A stretch of 64,000 bases of DNA from G965267185 sp965267185 (GCA_965267185.1 OZ253937.1:682001-746000), one strand, 5' to 3'; positions 27,291 through 35,650 are shown, counted from the first letter of the stretch. Made by a program: numbers and translations. The notes: generated by a model not told the origin, from the letters alone.

Positions 27291-27304
27291 TATACGTATA
27301 TATA
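27291..27304. promoter_or_regulatory. Second CGTATATA site between pyrB and rfbF
   Basis: TATACGTATA (27291-27300) is a perfect palindrome and contains another CGTATATA half-site at 27295-27302. A further near-copy, CGTATATG, lies at 27338-27345 in the context GCCTCGTATAT that also precedes the first cluster. The sites lie in the 212-bp divergent spacer and could act on either gene. Confidence 0.5.
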
Positions 27305-27430
27305 GCAGAATATTCCCGTTTTCTGCGGGTTTTGCCTCGTATATGAGCGGCGCGCTTTCCTTGGCGCGGGTCCGAACCACCTGCTACAACGCCTTGGCCC
27401 AGGGGGCTCAACTTGAGAGGCGGGCGGTTT

Positions 27431-28207
27431 ATGGCAATGAAAGCGGTCATTCTGGCGGGCGGGCGCGGCACGCGTATCGCCGAGGAATCCGACGTCCGGC
27501 CCAAGCCGATGGTCGAGATCGGCGGCAAGCCGATCCTCTGGCACATCATGAAAATCTATGGCCATCACGGCATCACCGAGTTCATCGTGTGCCTGGGCTA
27601 TAAGGGCTACGTGATCAAGGAGTATTTTGCCAACTACGTGCTCCACGCCGCCGACGTGACTATTGACCTGGCGGCCAACGACATCCGCTATCACGAGACC
27701 GCGGCTGAGCCCTGGACCGTCACCTTGGTGGAGACCGGCGGTGAGACCGCGACCGGCGGCCGTATTAAGCGAATCGCGAATTATCTCAACAACGAGCCGT
27801 TCTGCCTAACCTACGGCGATGGCGTCGCCGATATCGATATCGCCGCCAGCATCGCCTTCCACCGCGAGCAGGGCGCCCGGGCAACGATGACCGCTGTGCG
27901 CCCGCCGGGCCGCTTTGGCGCCGCCGAGATCGAAGGTGGCCGGGTCAGCCGGTTTACCGAGAAGCCGCGCGGCGACGGTGGCTCGATCAATGGCGGCTTT
28001 TTCGTCTGCGAACCCAGCGTGCTCGAACTGATCGCCGGTGACGACACGGTGTGGGAGCAGGAGCCTTTGACCAGCATGGCGGCGGCGGGCGAACTCGCCG
28101 CCTACAGCCATGACGGCTTCTGGCAGCCGATGGATACGCTGCGCGAGAAAAACCAGCTCGAAGCACTGTGGGAGAGCGGCGCGGCGCCTTGGAAGGTCTG
28201 GACTTGA
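27431..28207 (+). CDS. rfbF: Glucose-1-phosphate cytidylyltransferase
   Basis: RfbF makes CDP-glucose from CTP and glucose-1-phosphate, for CDP-deoxyhexoses in surface polysaccharides. The 258-aa product, of normal length, has the nucleotidyltransferase start AVILAGGRGTRIAEES with DVRPKPMVEIGGKPILWHIM. It also has FIVCLGYKGYVIKEYF, CLTYGDGVADIDI and FTEKPRGDGGSINGGFFV. The ATG has GAGAGG 10 nt upstream. No CDP-glucose dehydratase or glycosyltransferase is nearby, so the pathway is not evident here. It is divergent from pyrB. Confidence 0.9.
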   Translation: MAMKAVILAGGRGTRIAEESDVRPKPMVEIGGKPILWHIMKIYGHHGITEFIVCLGYKGYVIKEYFANYVLHAADVTIDLAANDIRYHETAAEPWTVTLVETGGETATGGRIKRIANYLNNEPFCLTYGDGVADIDIAASIAFHREQGARATMTAVRPPGRFGAAEIEGGRVSRFTEKPRGDGGSINGGFFVCEPSVLELIAGDDTVWEQEPLTSMAAAGELAAYSHDGFWQPMDTLREKNQLEALWESGAAPWKVWT

Positions 28208-28262
28208 GACTTGCGGTTTGCCGCCCACATTAGGCGGACGTGATCGCTCAGCGGGACATTTG

Positions 28263-28967
28263 ATGAAGCTCAACGCCGACTTCTCCGAACGCGTCGTCGT
28301 CGACACCAATGCGCAGCCCTGGGTGGCCTCGCCGTTGCCGGGGGTCGAACGCCGCATGCTCGACCGTGTCGGCGACGAAGTGGCCCGCGCCACGACTATC
28401 GTGCGCTACGCGGCCGGCAGCTACTTCTCGCCCCACACCCATAGCGGGGGCGAGGAATTCCTCGTCCTCGACGGCGTGTTTTCCGACGAGCACGGCGATT
28501 TCGGCCCCGGCATGTATCTGCGCAACCCGGTGGGTTCGAGCCACAAGCCGTTCAGCCGCGAGGGCTGCACGATCCTGGTCAAGCTGTGGCAGATGGACCC
28601 CGGCGATCAGGAATTCGTGCGTATCGATACCGCGAACGCCGCGTGGCAGCCCTGGACCATGGCCGGCGCTTCCGAACCTATGGCGGGCGTCGACGTAATC
28701 CCGCTCGCCGAGCGGGACTATGAGCGGGTCTACATGATGCGCTTGGCCCCGGGCACGGCCGTTCCGGCCCACGATCATCCCGGTGGCGAGGAGTTATATG
28801 TGCTCGACGGCGAACTGGCCGATGAAAACGGCAGTTACCCCAAGGGCACTTGGCTGCGTATGCCGGCCGGCAGCTCCCATAGCCTGACGACTGAGCAAGG
28901 CTGCACTATCTGGCTCAAGCTCGGCCACCTGGCGGGCGAGATTTCCGCGCCGACAGCGAGTACCTAA
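28263..28967 (+). CDS. Bicupin, ChrR-like cupin family
   Basis: A 234-aa protein made of two consecutive cupin folds. The first has SPHTHSGGEEFLVLDGVFSDEHGDF and RNPVGSSHKPF. The second has VPAHDHPGGEELYVLDGELADENGSY and RMPAGSSHSLTTEQG. Each supplies the HxH...E and later H of a metal site, as in the C-terminal domain of the anti-sigma factor ChrR, but no zinc-binding anti-sigma domain or sigma factor gene is present. It is 55 bp downstream of rfbF and followed by a strong terminator. Function unknown. Confidence 0.8.
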   Translation: MKLNADFSERVVVDTNAQPWVASPLPGVERRMLDRVGDEVARATTIVRYAAGSYFSPHTHSGGEEFLVLDGVFSDEHGDFGPGMYLRNPVGSSHKPFSREGCTILVKLWQMDPGDQEFVRIDTANAAWQPWTMAGASEPMAGVDVIPLAERDYERVYMMRLAPGTAVPAHDHPGGEELYVLDGELADENGSYPKGTWLRMPAGSSHSLTTEQGCTIWLKLGHLAGEISAPTAST

Positions 28968-28989
28968 ATCTAGATCACCCCCACCCAAA

Positions 28990-29017
28990 CCCTCCCCCAT
29001 CAAGGGGGAGGGCTTTT
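28990..29017 (+). terminator. Rho-independent terminator, REP-like
   Basis: CCCTCCCCC-ATCAA-GGGGGAGGG is followed by CTTTTT. It ends the rfbF-bicupin unit. The sequence belongs to a CCCTCCCCC family seen again at 29093-29115, so it is probably a dispersed palindrome acting as terminator. Confidence 0.75.
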
Positions 29018-29092
29018 TGTTGCGGCTATTCCAACAGCATTTTCCCTTCATTGAGGGGGAGTCTATCTATTGCGTATTGCGCAGCTCTAATT

Positions 29093-29115
29093 CCCTCCCC
29101 CCTTGTGGGGGAGGG
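29093..29115. repeat. REP-like palindrome
   Basis: CCCTCCCCC-CTTGT-GGGGGAGGG, a second member of the palindrome family at 28990. Its right flank (CTAGGGTGGGGGG) supplies the stop codon and last proline codons of the DUF559 gene. Confidence 0.65.
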
Positions 29116-29505
29116 CTAGGGTGGGGGGTGTTGTGACGTGAGCTCTTCGAGGGTTCGGGAGATTTCCGAAACAACGCCGTCGGTGTTTTGCAAGACATCG
29201 TTGTTCCAAAACCGGAGTACGCGAAACCCTTGGTTCTCCAGCCAGTCTGTACGCTGCTGATCGTGGTCTTGCTGGGCGGGTTCGACATGCTGCCCGCCGT
29301 CTAACTCGATAACGAGCCGCGGCGTGAAACACGCGAAATCGACGATGTAGTCACCGATCGGGGCCTGACGGCGAAATCGAAAGGCGGAAACTTGCTTGTC
29401 ACGAAGTCGACTCCAAAGCTTCTGTTCGGCATCGGTGAGATGTTTTCTTAGTTGTCGAGCGCGATCTGTAGCGATGACAATTACTCCGCGATGGAGGTGC
29501 GCCAA
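29116..29505 (-). CDS. DUF559 endonuclease-fold protein
   Basis: A protein of about 129 aa of the DUF559 family, related to Vsr-type restriction-like endonucleases. Family features are RARQLRKHLTDAEQKLWSRLRDKQ, FRFRRQAPIGDYIVDFAC (catalytic Asp), LVIELDGGQH (Glu and Asp) and DWLENQGFRVLRFWNNDVL. The start is unclear: TTG 24 nt inside the upstream gene is chosen. The alternative near VIVIATD would need ATT or ATC, with GGAG just upstream. The C-terminus (HPPP) is encoded by a REP-like repeat. Such proteins are common solitary genes; function is not established. Confidence 0.78.
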   Translation of the reverse strand: MAHLHRGVIVIATDRARQLRKHLTDAEQKLWSRLRDKQVSAFRFRRQAPIGDYIVDFACFTPRLVIELDGGQHVEPAQQDHDQQRTDWLENQGFRVLRFWNNDVLQNTDGVVSEISRTLEELTSQHPPP

Positions 29506-30218
29506 TCCGTGGCGAGGTCGTCCAAGCTCATACCGTAGACCTGCTGCCAACGTTCGAGTGAACCGGCGTTACGCTGGCGCGAGACCAGCGGCGTCATCGC
29601 GTAGAGTTCGCGGAACTTTTCCAGCCCGTGGGTCTCGATGAGAAAGCCAACGAACGAGCCGGCGACGATATAGGCGCTTTGGCCATCGAAGCCGTTGAGT
29701 TGCAGCCGCTTCGGCGTCGCCAAGCGTTCGAGCGCGCCGATGTCGGCCCGTTCGGCGAGTTTGCGCGCTTCATCCGTTAACTCCTTGCCGAAATTGGGAT
29801 AGGCCGGCTCGCCTTCGAGCAGGTGGTGGGCGTAGACCGCCAGCCCTTCGGCGAGAAACCGGTTGGCGTTGGGCGCCAGAACATGGACGATCTCGTGGGT
29901 AATTGCGGTGCGCTCGCGGGTCACCGCGCCAGCGCGGAACAGCATGGTCCCATGATTGCCCCGCCACGCCGGCACCAAGGCCATGGAGGGCCCGCGGCTG
30001 TCATCGACTTCGATCCTGAAGGCGCCGTCATAGGCCGGGCCCCACCAGTCGCAGACGCGCCGCAGTCCGTCGCGGAACCGTTTTTCGAAAGACCGCTCAC
30101 TGCCCGTCGAAAGTGTCGGTGCGCTGATGGTTATCTCTGCGTCGGCACAGCCCGCGTGCGCCGGCGAACCGGCGGCCGAGGAAAGCAAAAAGAAGGCGGC
30201 GAATAGATGTAAGCGCAT
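29481..30218 (-). CDS. Secreted HExxH metallopeptidase-like protein
   Basis: A 245-aa protein with a signal peptide (MRLHLFAAFFLLSSAAGSPAHA, cleavage likely after AHA). The zinc motif HEIVH lies near residue 135, followed 13 residues later by FLAEGLAVYAHH, whose Glu fits the third ligand of the gluzincin (MA-clan) arrangement. The C-terminal half contains YIVAGSFVGFLIETHGLEKFRELY, usual in peptidase-MA-like proteins. ATG 30218 is preferred over an upstream in-frame TTG because it begins the signal peptide. It overlaps the DUF559 gene. Substrate unknown. Confidence 0.72.
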   Translation of the reverse strand: MRLHLFAAFFLLSSAAGSPAHAGCADAEITISAPTLSTGSERSFEKRFRDGLRRVCDWWGPAYDGAFRIEVDDSRGPSMALVPAWRGNHGTMLFRAGAVTRERTAITHEIVHVLAPNANRFLAEGLAVYAHHLLEGEPAYPNFGKELTDEARKLAERADIGALERLATPKRLQLNGFDGQSAYIVAGSFVGFLIETHGLEKFRELYAMTPLVSRQRNAGSLERWQQVYGMSLDDLATDWRTSIAE

Positions 30219-30257
30219 CGGGATCTTGAAAGGGCCTGTAGGGTTCAACCGCTGGTA

Positions 30258-30725
30258 CTATTGGTTCCGCAGGAAATCCAAAAACCCTTGAAGAATAACG
30301 CTCGCGGCCATCTTGTCGATCACTTCCCCGCGGCGCTTGCGGGTCATGTCGGCTTCGTCGATCAAAACGCGCGCCACTTCGGCGGTCGACAGGCGCTCGT
30401 CCCAGAGTGCGATGGGGATATCGATCTTCTCCAATAGGTTGGCGGCGAACTGTCTTGTCGATTGGGCCCGCGGGCCTTCGCTGCCATCCATGTTTTTCGG
30501 CAGACCGAGCACCAGCCCGCCGACGTTGCGGTCGGCGATCAGCGCCATCAGCGCTTCCGCATCGGCGGTGAACTTCTTGCGCTTAAGGGTCTCGACCGGT
30601 GAGGCGACAGCGAGGCCGGAATCGGAAATCGCCAGTCCGATGGTCTTCGCGCCCAAATCGAGTCCGAGCAGGCGCGCGTTCTCCGGCAGCGCGGATTTGA
30701 GCTCGGCGGGTTCGACGATAGCCAT
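30258..30725 (-). CDS. ruvX: Holliday-junction-resolvase-like RuvX/YqgF
   Basis: A 155-aa RNase-H-fold protein: LGLDLGAKTIGLAISDSG (first catalytic Asp), LVLGLPKNMDGSEGPRAQSTRQFA, LWDERLSTAEVARVL (Glu) and KRRGEVIDKMAASVILQGFLD (last Asp) are the YqgF signatures. Family members are essential in E. coli and linked to 16S rRNA processing; resolvase activity has been reported for some. It is divergent from gatC, 120 bp apart. Confidence 0.92.
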   Translation of the reverse strand: MAIVEPAELKSALPENARLLGLDLGAKTIGLAISDSGLAVASPVETLKRKKFTADAEALMALIADRNVGGLVLGLPKNMDGSEGPRAQSTRQFAANLLEKIDIPIALWDERLSTAEVARVLIDEADMTRKRRGEVIDKMAASVILQGFLDFLRNQ

Positions 30726-30845
30726 GGCTGGAGTTTTCGCGCAGCTCGCGGGCGCTGTCCATGCTTGCCGCTGTATCTTGCCGCTGTTGAGCCGCAATGA
30801 TAGCTTCCGCGCCGCCCCTCAAACCCAACCGTTTTAGAGAGCCCG

Positions 30846-31133
30846 ATGGCGCTGGATACCGACACCGTACGGCGAATTGCGCGGCTCGCGCGCATCCACA
30901 TTCCCGATGAAGACTTGGCGCCGCTGGCGGACGAGCTGTCTAACATTATCGGCTGGGTCGAGCAGCTCGCCGAAGTGGATACCGATGGCGTTGAGCCGAT
31001 GACCAGCGTGGTCGAGACGACGCCGACCCAGCGCGACGATGTGGTGACCGATGGCGGTTACGCCGACAAGGTACTGGCCAACGCGCCGGATGCCGCGGAC
31101 GGATTTTTCACCGTGCCCAAGGTGGTCGAATAA
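30846..31133 (+). CDS. gatC: Asp/Glu-tRNA amidotransferase subunit C
   Basis: A 95-aa protein beginning MALDTDTVRRIARLARIHIPDEDLAPLADEL, with NIIGWVEQLAEVDTDGVEPM, the standard GatC pattern. It wraps around GatA and stabilises the GatCAB complex. Its TAA stop shares one base with the gatA ATG. Confidence 0.95.
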   Translation: MALDTDTVRRIARLARIHIPDEDLAPLADELSNIIGWVEQLAEVDTDGVEPMTSVVETTPTQRDDVVTDGGYADKVLANAPDAADGFFTVPKVVE

Positions 31134-32605
31134 TGGCCGCGTTGACCGAATTGACCATTGCCGGTGCGGGTGAGGCGCTGGCGGCAGGCGAAACGAGCGC
31201 CCGGGAGTTGACGCAAGCCCATTTGGACGCCATTGCCGCCGCGCGGGACCTGAACGCCTACACCGAGGAGACGCCCGATCAGGCGCTGGCCTTGGCCGAG
31301 GCCTCCGACGCACGCCGCGCCAAGGGTGAGGCGCTGGGGCCGCTCGACGGTATCCCGTTGGCGATCAAAGATCTGTTCTGCACCGAAGGCGTGTTGTCGA
31401 CGGCGGGCAGCCATATCCTCGACGGCTTCAAGCCGACCTATGAATCGACCGTAACCCAAAACCTTTGGGACGCCGGGGCGGTCATGCTGGGCAAAACCAA
31501 TATGGACGAGTTCGCCATGGGCTCGGCCAACGTCACCAGCTACTACGGTCCCTGCATCAATCCGTGGAAAGCCGCGTCGGGCGATGCCGCGGGCAAAGAT
31601 CTGGTGCCGGGGGGCTCGTCGGGCGGTTCGGCGTCCGCGGTCGCGGCGCGCATCGCGCTCGGCGCAACCGGGACCGATACGGGCGGCTCGATCCGCCAGC
31701 CCGGCGCCTTTTGCGGGATTGTCGGGCTCAAACCGACCTACGGGCGGTGCTCGCGCTGGGGGATCATCGCGTTCGCCAGTTCGCTCGATCAGGCGGGGCC
31801 GCTCACCCGCACCGTGCGCGACGCGGCGCTGATGCTCGGTGCAATGGCGGGCTACGACCCGAAGGATTCGACCAGCGTCAATATCGCCGTGCCCGATTAT
31901 GCGGCGGCGTTGACGGGCGACATCAAGGGTCTGCGCGTCGGCATACCGGCGGAGTACCGGATGGACGGCACGCCGCCCGAGATCGAAGCCTTGTGGCAGC
32001 AGGGAAGGGATTGGCTCAAGGATGCGGGTGCGGAGATTGTCGATATTGCGCTGCCCCACACCAAATACGCCTTGCCGTGCTACTACATCGTCGCGCCTGC
32101 CGAGGCGTCGTCGAACCTGGCGCGCTATGACGGGGTACGCTACGGCCTGCGCGTCGAGGGCGAAGACCTCATCGACACCTATGAGAAGACCCGCGCGGCG
32201 GGCTTCGGGCCCGAGGTCAAGCGCCGGGTGATGATCGGCACCTACGTGCTGTCGGCGGGCTATTACGACGCCTATTATTTACAGGCGCAGAAGGTGCGCA
32301 CGCGCATCGCCGAGGATTTCCGCACCGCCTGGGACGCGTGCGACGTGATCCTCACCCCAACCGCCCCGTCGGCGGCGTTCGCGATCGGCGAGAAGATGGA
32401 CGATCCCATTGCCATGTACTTGAACGATATCTTCACCGTGCCGGCGTCCATGGCCGGCCTGCCGGCGATCTCGGTGCCCGCCGGGCTGTCCGCCGACGGC
32501 CTGCCGCTGGGCCTGCATTTGATCGGTCCGGCGTTCGCCGAAGAGACGGTCTTGCGCGCCGCCGATGTTCTCGAGAGCGCGGCAGGCTTCGACGCCACGC
32601 CATGA
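31133..32605 (+). CDS. gatA: Asp/Glu-tRNA amidotransferase subunit A
   Basis: The glutaminase subunit (490 aa) of GatCAB, which frees ammonia to amidate Glu-tRNA-Gln or Asp-tRNA-Asn. The amidase-signature triad is visible: Lys in LAIKDLFC, and the serines of PGGSSGGSASAVAARIALGATGTDTGGSIRQP. KMDDPIAMYLNDIFTVPASMAGLPAISVP is the family's C-terminal block. The stop overlaps the start of the next gene (ATGA). Confidence 0.97.
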   Translation: MAALTELTIAGAGEALAAGETSARELTQAHLDAIAAARDLNAYTEETPDQALALAEASDARRAKGEALGPLDGIPLAIKDLFCTEGVLSTAGSHILDGFKPTYESTVTQNLWDAGAVMLGKTNMDEFAMGSANVTSYYGPCINPWKAASGDAAGKDLVPGGSSGGSASAVAARIALGATGTDTGGSIRQPGAFCGIVGLKPTYGRCSRWGIIAFASSLDQAGPLTRTVRDAALMLGAMAGYDPKDSTSVNIAVPDYAAALTGDIKGLRVGIPAEYRMDGTPPEIEALWQQGRDWLKDAGAEIVDIALPHTKYALPCYYIVAPAEASSNLARYDGVRYGLRVEGEDLIDTYEKTRAAGFGPEVKRRVMIGTYVLSAGYYDAYYLQAQKVRTRIAEDFRTAWDACDVILTPTAPSAAFAIGEKMDDPIAMYLNDIFTVPASMAGLPAISVPAGLSADGLPLGLHLIGPAFAEETVLRAADVLESAAGFDATP

Positions 32606-32985
32606 CCCTCGTGCCGGACATTGCGCCGGAGGTGTTTCGCCAACGGCTGCTGGTCGAAGGACGGTTCGCTTGCGCGCTCGATGCCGATGTGGTGCGCCAA
32701 CTGCTCGTCGACCTCGCCGGCGCGCTCGGCCTGCGGATCTATGGCGATCCGATCGTCCATTCGCCGGACAGCCTTATTGCGGACGGCGGCGGGCAGGCGG
32801 AAAATGCCGGTTATGACGCCTTCGTACCCCTGGTCGACAGCGGCATTACGGCCTATTTCTGGACCGGACCGAAATTCTTTTCCGTTGTGATCTACACCTG
32901 CGCCGCCTTCGACGAAGCGCGCGCCGTTGCCTTCCTCCGCGAGGCGCTGGCGGCCGAGGGCGATATGGTGCACGCTGGTTTTTGA
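32602..32985 (+). CDS. S-adenosylmethionine-decarboxylase-like protein inside the gat operon
   Basis: A 127-aa protein coupled to gatA by an ATGA overlap and 7 bp ahead of gatB. By eye the C-terminal half aligns with class 1b AdoMet decarboxylase: VDSGITAYFW corresponds to the self-cleavage segment SESHLTIHTW, and VVIYTCAAFDEARAVAFLREAL to the DLFTCGE...AFEHLKKAL region. The cleaved serine (S80) and the catalytic cysteine (C100) are kept. The preceding Glu is Asp79, and the histidine needed for processing in the family is Tyr85. It may be an active variant, a neofunctionalised decarboxylase or an inactive relative. No other polyamine gene is nearby. Confidence 0.5.
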   Translation: MTLVPDIAPEVFRQRLLVEGRFACALDADVVRQLLVDLAGALGLRIYGDPIVHSPDSLIADGGGQAENAGYDAFVPLVDSGITAYFWTGPKFFSVVIYTCAAFDEARAVAFLREALAAEGDMVHAGF

Positions 32986-32992
32986 GGACACG

Positions 32993-34534
32993 ATGACCGA
33001 CGCCACAACAACCGAAGCCACCGCCGATCATCTTTCCGGCCACATCACCACCCGCATCGGCCACAATCAGAAAAACCTGATCGAGGGCGCGACCGGGCCG
33101 TGGGAAGTCATCATTGGGCTCGAAGTGCATGCTCAGGTGACCTCGGAGGCCAAGCTATTCTCCGGCGCGCCGACCGCGTTTGGTGGCGAGCCCAACAGCC
33201 AGGTCAGCCTGGTCGACGCGGCCATGCCGGGCATGCTGCCGGTGGTCAATGGCGAGTGTTTGCGCCAGGCGGTGCGTACCGGCTTGGGGCTGGGAGCGCA
33301 GATCAATTTGCGCTCGGTGTTCGACCGCAAGAACTATTTCTATCCCGACTTGCCGCAAGGCTATCAGATCAGCCAGTTCACCCAGCCGATCGTCGGCGAG
33401 GGGCGGGTTACCGTCGACCTTGCCGAGGACGAAAGCTTCGAGGTGGGGATCGAGCGCATCCATCTCGAGCAGGATGCCGGCAAATCGATCCACGATCAGC
33501 ATCCGCAAAAGACCTACATCGATTTGAACCGCTCGGGCGTCGCGCTGATGGAGATCGTCTCCAAGCCCGACATCCGCTCGGCCGACGAGGCGGCGGCCTA
33601 TCTCGGCAAGCTGCGCTCCATCGTGCGCTACCTGGGCACCTGCGACGGCGACATGTCGCAAGGTTCCATGCGCGCCGACGTCAACGTGTCGGTGCGCCGG
33701 CCCGGCGAAGAACTGGGCACGCGCTGCGAGATCAAGAATGTGAACTCGCTACGCTTCGTTCGTCAGGCGGTCGACTACGAGGCGCGCCGCCAGATCGAAA
33801 TCTTGGAAGACGGCGGCGAGATCGACCAGGAGACCCGGCTGTTCGACGCCAACCGGGGCGAGACCCGCTCGATGCGCTCCAAAGAAGAGGCGCACGACTA
33901 CCGCTACTTCCCCGATCCCGACCTGCTGCCCGTCGTGCTCGAGCAGTCGCTGGTCGACGAATTGAAGGCGAGCCTGCCCGAGTTGCCCGACGCCAAGAAG
34001 CAGCGCTTCATCGATGATTACGGCTTGTCGCCCTACGATGCGGGCGTGCTGGTGGCCGAGCGCGAGACGGCGGAATTTTTCGAAACGGTGGTCGATCCCG
34101 ATGGCGCCAAACGCGATCCTAAGCTCGCTGCGAACTGGGTCACGGCAGAACTGTTCGGCCGCTTGAACAACGCCGATCTGGAAATCACCGAGAGCCCCAT
34201 CGCTGCCGCGCAGCTCGGCGGGCTGATCGACCTGATCGCCGACGATACCATCTCGGGGCGTATCGCCAAGGACGTGTTCGCCGAGATGTTCGACACCGGC
34301 AAGGACGCCGGTTCAATCGTCGAAGAGAAGGGTCTCAAGCAGATCACCGACACCGGCGCGATCGAGGCCCTGATCGACCAGCTCATCGCCGACAATCCGG
34401 AGCAGGCCGACCAGTACCGCCAGGGCAACACCAAGGTCGCCGGCTGGTTTACCGGCCAGGCGATGAAGGCGACCCAGGGCCAGGCCAACCCGCAAATGGT
34501 CAACAAAATCCTCAAAGATAAGCTGGGCGGGTAG
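32993..34534 (+). CDS. gatB: Asp/Glu-tRNA amidotransferase subunit B
   Basis: The 513-aa kinase/transamidase subunit that activates the tRNA-bound carboxylate. After a nonconserved N-terminal extension of about 35 residues come EVIIGLEVHAQV, KLFSGAP, RKNYFYPDLPQGYQISQF and the GSMRADVNVSVRRPGEELGTRCEIKN metal-site region. The C-terminal tRNA-binding YqeY-like domain ends with NPQMVNKILKDKL. Together with gatC and gatA it forms a complete complex. Normally gatB directly follows gatA; here one small gene intervenes. Confidence 0.97.
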   Translation: MTDATTTEATADHLSGHITTRIGHNQKNLIEGATGPWEVIIGLEVHAQVTSEAKLFSGAPTAFGGEPNSQVSLVDAAMPGMLPVVNGECLRQAVRTGLGLGAQINLRSVFDRKNYFYPDLPQGYQISQFTQPIVGEGRVTVDLAEDESFEVGIERIHLEQDAGKSIHDQHPQKTYIDLNRSGVALMEIVSKPDIRSADEAAAYLGKLRSIVRYLGTCDGDMSQGSMRADVNVSVRRPGEELGTRCEIKNVNSLRFVRQAVDYEARRQIEILEDGGEIDQETRLFDANRGETRSMRSKEEAHDYRYFPDPDLLPVVLEQSLVDELKASLPELPDAKKQRFIDDYGLSPYDAGVLVAERETAEFFETVVDPDGAKRDPKLAANWVTAELFGRLNNADLEITESPIAAAQLGGLIDLIADDTISGRIAKDVFAEMFDTGKDAGSIVEEKGLKQITDTGAIEALIDQLIADNPEQADQYRQGNTKVAGWFTGQAMKATQGQANPQMVNKILKDKLGG

Positions 34535-34697
34535 ACCAGTTTGCCGCCGGTCGGGCGTAATCGCCGGTTATTCCGTCACGGCAAGACAGCTATGCGGTGG
34601 ACAGATGCCGTCACGCGACTATGTAGCGGGGAACTTTTTCCGTTGTATAGTCGGCGCAACTGACGTGGCGTCATAAACGCATAGGGAGGATTAGAAT

Positions 34698-35561
34698 ATG
34701 ATTGGGGTAATTGGCGGCACCGGTAATACGGGCCGGGCAGTGGTCGCGGCATTGAAGGCCAAGGGCGCGGACTTCCGCTGTCTGGTGCGCGACACGGCGA
34801 AGGCGGCCGAAACGTTGGGCGGCGATGTGGAGCTGGTGCAGGCCGACACGGGCGATGCCGACAGCATCGAGGCCGGACTGGCCGGCTGTGACAAGCTGTT
34901 CTTGCTCACCGGTCATAGCCCGGTGATGCAAGAGCAGCAGATCAACACCATCGAGGCGGCCAAGCGCGCCGGCGTTAAACATATCGTCAAGCTATCCGGC
35001 GGCGATGCGATCGCCAAGGCCGATAGCCCGACCAAAATCGGCCAGGCTCACTACCATGTGGAAGAGGCGTTGAAGTCGAGCGGCGTTGAATGGACGATCC
35101 TGCGGCCCGGCTTGTTCATGCAGAACTTCCTGAACATGGCGGGTTCGGTCAAAGAGCAAGGCAAGATGTTCATGCCGGTACCGGCCGACGTCGAAACCGG
35201 CATGATCGATGTGCGCGACACCGGCGACGTCGCGGCGGAAGTTCTGACCGGCGACGGCCATAACGGCAAGATTTATTTCCTCGCCAGCGCCAACCGCACG
35301 CCGGCTGACGTCGCGGCCGCGCTGTCGCAGGAGCTGGGCAAGGAGGTCGCCTTTATCGAAGTCCCGATGGAGGGTGCGGTCGCGGCGATGAAAGAGCGCG
35401 GTATGCCCGATTGGCTGGTCGAACATCAGGCCGGGGTGATGGGGCTCGTGGCCTCGGGCGAGACTGCCCAGACCAGCGAGTATATCGAGCAGCTTAGCGG
35501 CCACCCGGCGCGCACGCTCGAAGAGTTCGTCCACGATTACGCGGGCGCGTTTAAGGACTGA
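34698..35561 (+). CDS. NmrA-like NAD(P)-binding protein (atypical SDR)
   Basis: A 287-aa protein with an N-terminal dinucleotide loop GVIGGTGNTGRAVVAALKAKG and CLVRDTAK. GVKHIVKLSGGDA and VEWTILRPGLFMQNFL follow, the standard NmrA/NAD(P)H:quinone-oxidoreductase-like (QOR2) arrangement. It starts on ATG behind AGGGAGGATT and is monocistronic, ending in a clear terminator. Members act as redox sensors or quinone reductases; which applies is not visible. Confidence 0.82.
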   Translation: MIGVIGGTGNTGRAVVAALKAKGADFRCLVRDTAKAAETLGGDVELVQADTGDADSIEAGLAGCDKLFLLTGHSPVMQEQQINTIEAAKRAGVKHIVKLSGGDAIAKADSPTKIGQAHYHVEEALKSSGVEWTILRPGLFMQNFLNMAGSVKEQGKMFMPVPADVETGMIDVRDTGDVAAEVLTGDGHNGKIYFLASANRTPADVAAALSQELGKEVAFIEVPMEGAVAAMKERGMPDWLVEHQAGVMGLVASGETAQTSEYIEQLSGHPARTLEEFVHDYAGAFKD

Positions 35562-35593
35562 CGTTTCGGCGCCCGGCGCGCCGGCACATTCCG

Positions 35594-35638
35594 ACACCCT
35601 CATGGTTCGACAGGCTCACCATGAGGGTGTTTGTTTTT
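35594..35638 (+). terminator. Rho-independent terminator from a dispersed palindrome
   Basis: Perfect 13-bp stem ACACCCTCATGGT / ACCATGAGGGTGT with an 11-nt loop (TCGACAGGCTC), followed by TTGTTTTT. The core resembles widespread CCCTCATGG...TTCGACAGGCTCA intergenic repeats. Confidence 0.75.
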
Positions 35639-35650
35639 GCAGATCCAATT

